7,821 nt of DNA from Oscillospiraceae bacterium (GTDB taxonomy: Bacteria; Bacillota; Clostridia; Oscillospirales; Oscillospiraceae): NCBI GenBank assembly GCA_031263805.1, contig JAISFB010000132.1, positions 1-7,821 on the forward strand, read 5' to 3'. Below, one piece after another: positions 6,403 to 7,821 of the stretch. The translations under genes were made by a program, and so were the position numbers. Within the stretch, counting starts at the first letter, position 1; every line of letters begins with the position of its first letter. The notes beneath the pieces were generated by a model. It did no database searches. It was not told the DNA's origin and saw only the letters and a program-made list of their open reading frames with translations.

Positions 6403-7111
6403 GGGACTCGTCAAGAAATTCGGCGCGAACACGGTGCTCGACCGTGTTACGGAGCGTGTGCGCCCCGGAGAAAAAGTCGCCGTTATCGGACCCTCCGGCT
6501 CCGGGAAATCGACGCTTTTGCGCTGTTTGAACCTCCTAGAGCGCCCGGACGAGGGCCGTATATTGTTCGACGGCGAGGAAATAACCGGCCCGAAATGCGA
6601 CGCGGACAGCGTCCGCCGCCGGATGGGCATGGTGTTCCAGCATTTTAATTTGTTCGGCAACATGACGGTGCTGAAAAACATAACTCTCGCCCCCGTAAAG
6701 CTGAAAATAATGACGCCGGGCGAGGCGGAAGAAGCAGCGCGCGCCCTTCTCTCGCGGATCGGGCTCACGGACAAGGCGGACGCTTACCCCGCCATGCTGT
6801 CCGGAGGGCAAAAGCAGCGCGTCGCGATAGTCCGGGCGCTGGCGATGAACCCGCGCGTTATGCTTTTTGACGAGCCGACCTCGGCGCTTGATCCGGAAAT
6901 GGTCGGCGAGGTGCTCGACGTCATACGCGAGGTCGCGGAGGCGGGGATGACTATGGTAATAGTGACGCACGAAATGGGTTTCGCGCGCGAGGTCGCCTCC
7001 CGCGTAATGTTCATAGACGGCGGGCGCGTCAAGGAAACCGGCCCCCCGAAAGAAATTTTCGACGCCCCGCGCGACCCGCGCCTACAGGAATTCTTATCAA
7101 AGGTGATTTAG
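6389..7111 (+). CDS. Amino acid ABC transporter ATP-binding protein
   Basis: This GlnQ/HisP-type ATPase of 240 residues energises uptake by the preceding binding protein and permease. All nucleotide-binding motifs are intact: Walker A GPSGSGKS (34-41), Q-loop glutamine Q84 in MVFQHFNLF, signature LSGGQKQR (137-144), Walker B VMLFDE (157-162), D-loop SALD (165-168) and switch histidine H194 in [13 protein letters not shown] after the Q-loop and [11 protein letters not shown] are typical of the polar amino acid uptake group. GTG start, with an AGGAGG Shine-Dalgarno site. It overlaps the permease gene by 14 nt. A small departure from the usual pattern is RVAIVRAL, with Val where the family usually has Ala; this should not affect activity. 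No intrinsic terminator with a T-run follows, so read-through towards the cysteine desulfurase is possible. Confidence 0.96.
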   Translation: MIVIEGLVKKFGANTVLDRVTERVRPGEKVAVIGPSGSGKSTLLRCLNLLERPDEGRILFDGEEITGPKCDADSVRRRMGMVFQHFNLFGNMTVLKNITLAPVKLKIMTPGEAEEAARALLSRIGLTDKADAYPAMLSGGQKQRVAIVRALAMNPRVMLFDEPTSALDPEMVGEVLDVIREVAEAGMTMVIVTHEMGFAREVASRVMFIDGGRVKETGPPKEIFDAPRDPRLQEFLSKVI

Positions 7112-7153
7112 TCAGCGGCGCACTTGAAATAATGACAGTGCCAAGTCGCGCGT

Positions 7154-7180
7154 ATTGCACGCGGCTCTGCCGCGTGCAAT
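7154..7180. repeat. 12-bp perfect inverted repeat, TCT loop
   Basis: ATTGCACGCGGC (7154-7165), loop TCT, then the exact complement to 7180. As RNA it would form a very stable hairpin 42 nt after the ATPase stop. No T-run follows (the next bases are GATAACAATC), so it is not a classical intrinsic terminator, but it could protect the 3' end of the transporter message or weaken read-through. Confidence 0.85.
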
Positions 7181-7192
7181 GATAACAATCAC

Positions 7193-7210
7193 GTCGCGCT
7201 TTCACGCGAC
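7193..7210. repeat. 6-bp inverted repeat GTCGCG / CGCGAC
   Basis: GTCGCG (7193-7198) and CGCGAC (7205-7210) flank a 6-nt spacer CTTTCA. It lacks the 3-nt loop of the neighbouring hairpins. GTCGCG and CGCGAC words recur nearby (7145-7150, 7212-7217), so alternative pairings are possible. Confidence 0.5.
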
Positions 7211-7217
7211 ACGCGAC

Positions 7218-7230
7218 CGGGCGTAGCCCG
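7218..7230. repeat. 5-bp inverted repeat, GTA loop
   Basis: CGGGC (7218-7222), loop GTA, GCCCG (7226-7230). The core GGC-GTA-GCC has the same form as the cores of the hairpins at 7154-7180 and 7246-7276. Alone it would be unremarkable; its place in the cluster makes it worth marking. Confidence 0.5.
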
Positions 7231-7233
7231 TAA

Positions 7234-7247
7234 TTTGAATTTTGAAT
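7234..7247. repeat. Tandem TTTGAAT direct repeat
   Basis: Two adjacent copies of TTTGAAT (7234-7240 and 7241-7247) lead straight into the A/T-rich arm of the last hairpin. The A/T block stands out from its GC-rich surroundings. No convincing -35/-10 pair can be built from it. Confidence 0.6.
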
Positions 7248-7276
7248 ATTAAATCCGGCAAAGCCGGATTTAATAT
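7246..7276. repeat. 14-bp perfect inverted repeat before nifS, AAA loop
   Basis: ATATTAAATCCGGC (7246-7259), loop AAA, then its exact complement GCCGGATTTAATAT (7263-7276). The right arm ends directly at GAGG (7277-7280), the Shine-Dalgarno site of the cysteine desulfurase gene. In a read-through transcript the hairpin would sit immediately 5' of the ribosome site, leaving it exposed. It could act as a processing or stability element for the nifS message, or be part of a repeat family. Confidence 0.85.
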
Positions 7277-7288
7277 GAGGTATTTATA

Positions 7289-7821
7289 ATGGCAAGAATA
7301 TACGCCGACAATTCCGCGACAACGCCTGTGTCAGAAAGAGCTCTCGCCGCGATGCTTCCGCATTTCCGCGAAAGCTTCGGGAACCCCTCTGCCATTTACA
7401 GCTATGGTCAGGAGGCAAAAAAGACGCTGGAGGGCGCGCGCCGCGCCGTCGCGAAGGCTCTCGGCGCACTCGGCACCGAGATTTATTTCACGTCCGGCGG
7501 GACGGAGGCCGACAATTGGGCGATTTTCGGCGCCTGTGAAGCAAAAATCGCCAAAGGCCGCCATATAATTTCTACGGAGATCGAGCACAGCGCCGTCTTG
7601 CGCGCCCTTGATAAAATGCGTGACCGCGGCTATGAGATAACGCTGCTGCACCCGGATAAAAACGGCCAGATCACCCCCGCGCAGCTTGAAGCGGCAATAC
7701 GTAAGGACACTGTTTTGGTAAGCGTTATGACGGCGAACAACGTCGTCGGGACAGTTCTTCCTATCAAAGAGCTGTGCGCGGCGGCGCACAGGCACCGCGT
7801 TATTTTTCACACGGACGCCGT
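7289..7821 (+). CDS. nifS: Cysteine desulfurase, NifS/IscS family (3' end outside window)
   Basis: This PLP-dependent enzyme takes sulfur from L-cysteine as a persulfide for Fe-S cluster assembly and tRNA thiolation, releasing alanine. Only the first 177 codons are present; the PLP lysine and catalytic cysteine lie beyond the window. Visible signs are the N-terminal YADNSATTP (family YxDNAATTP), FGNPSAIYSYG (30-40), TSGGTEADNWAI (68-79, the phosphate-binding turn), STEIEHSAV (95-103, H100 being the PLP-stacking His) and FHTDA (173-177, with the PLP-nitrogen Asp). The segment ANNVVGTVLPI (149-159) has Val152 where homologues nearly always have Glu (NNE). ATG at 7289 with GAGG 8 nt upstream. 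It may be co-transcribed with the transporter, as no promoter or T-run terminator is evident in the 177 nt between. Which subtype (NifS-like housekeeping or dedicated) cannot be decided from this half. Confidence 0.93.
   Translation, partial: MARIYADNSATTPVSERALAAMLPHFRESFGNPSAIYSYGQEAKKTLEGARRAVAKALGALGTEIYFTSGGTEADNWAIFGACEAKIAKGRHIISTEIEHSAVLRALDKMRDRGYEITLLHPDKNGQITPAQLEAAIRKDTVLVSVMTANNVVGTVLPIKELCAAAHRHRVIFHTDA

Noticed and set aside
7132..7182. A 16-residue ORF after the ABC ATPase, possible leader peptide for nifS.
   Set aside because: It has no Shine-Dalgarno site, no run of regulatory codons, and simply reads through the 12-bp hairpin.
7285..7290. TATAAT upstream of nifS as a -10 element.
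   Set aside because: It overlaps the nifS start codon and has no -35 at suitable spacing; transcription from it would give a message lacking the ribosome site.
7331..7810. A 159-codon minus-strand frame at the right end.
   Set aside because: It is antisense to clear cysteine desulfurase coding sequence with intact family motifs.

Overview
The window looks like chromosomal sequence from a fairly GC-rich member of the Clostridia (Firmicutes), possibly an Oscillospirales-like gut or anaerobe lineage. The main taxonomic clue is a single gene encoding IspH fused to ribosomal protein S1, inside a cmk-plsC-ispH/S1 cluster, an arrangement known from Clostridia. A CarD-family regulator, a Gram-positive-style lipoprotein, and promoters very close to the sigma-A consensus fit this. 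The lineage call is inference; no rRNA or other phylogenetic marker is present.

Left half (1-4507), all on the minus strand. Reading right to left: cytidylate kinase (cmk), a 1-acylglycerol-3-phosphate acyltransferase (plsC), the IspH-S1 fusion, and a CarD/CdnL-type RNA polymerase-binding regulator. The first three genes overlap (17 nt and 4 nt) and should form one translationally coupled operon, read from an extended -10 promoter near 4615-4643. carD lies 150-odd bases further on and has its own promoter with a perfect -10 and an A/T-rich upstream tract. The products serve nucleotide, phospholipid and isoprenoid synthesis, translation and rRNA transcription: a housekeeping, growth-linked set.

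Middle (4508-4781): a 274-base divergent promoter region. The plus-strand promoter is a textbook TTGACA-17-TATAAT. An 18-bp imperfect palindrome lies just upstream of it.

Right half (4782-7821), plus strand. A complete polar amino acid ABC importer (lipoprotein binding protein, one permease, one ATPase) is followed by a 177-base intergenic region. That region is filled with short hairpins, three of which share a GGC-NNN-GCC core. It leads into a cysteine desulfurase gene (NifS/IscS family) that is cut off by the window end. Because a cysteine-consuming enzyme follows the importer, the transporter could carry cystine or cysteine; this is inference only.

The gene content is ordinary core metabolism. 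I see no phage, transposase, CRISPR, tRNA or rRNA. The items most worth a second look are the hairpin cluster before nifS, the unusually long acidic linker and repeat-bearing tail of IspH-S1, and the possible link between transporter and desulfurase.
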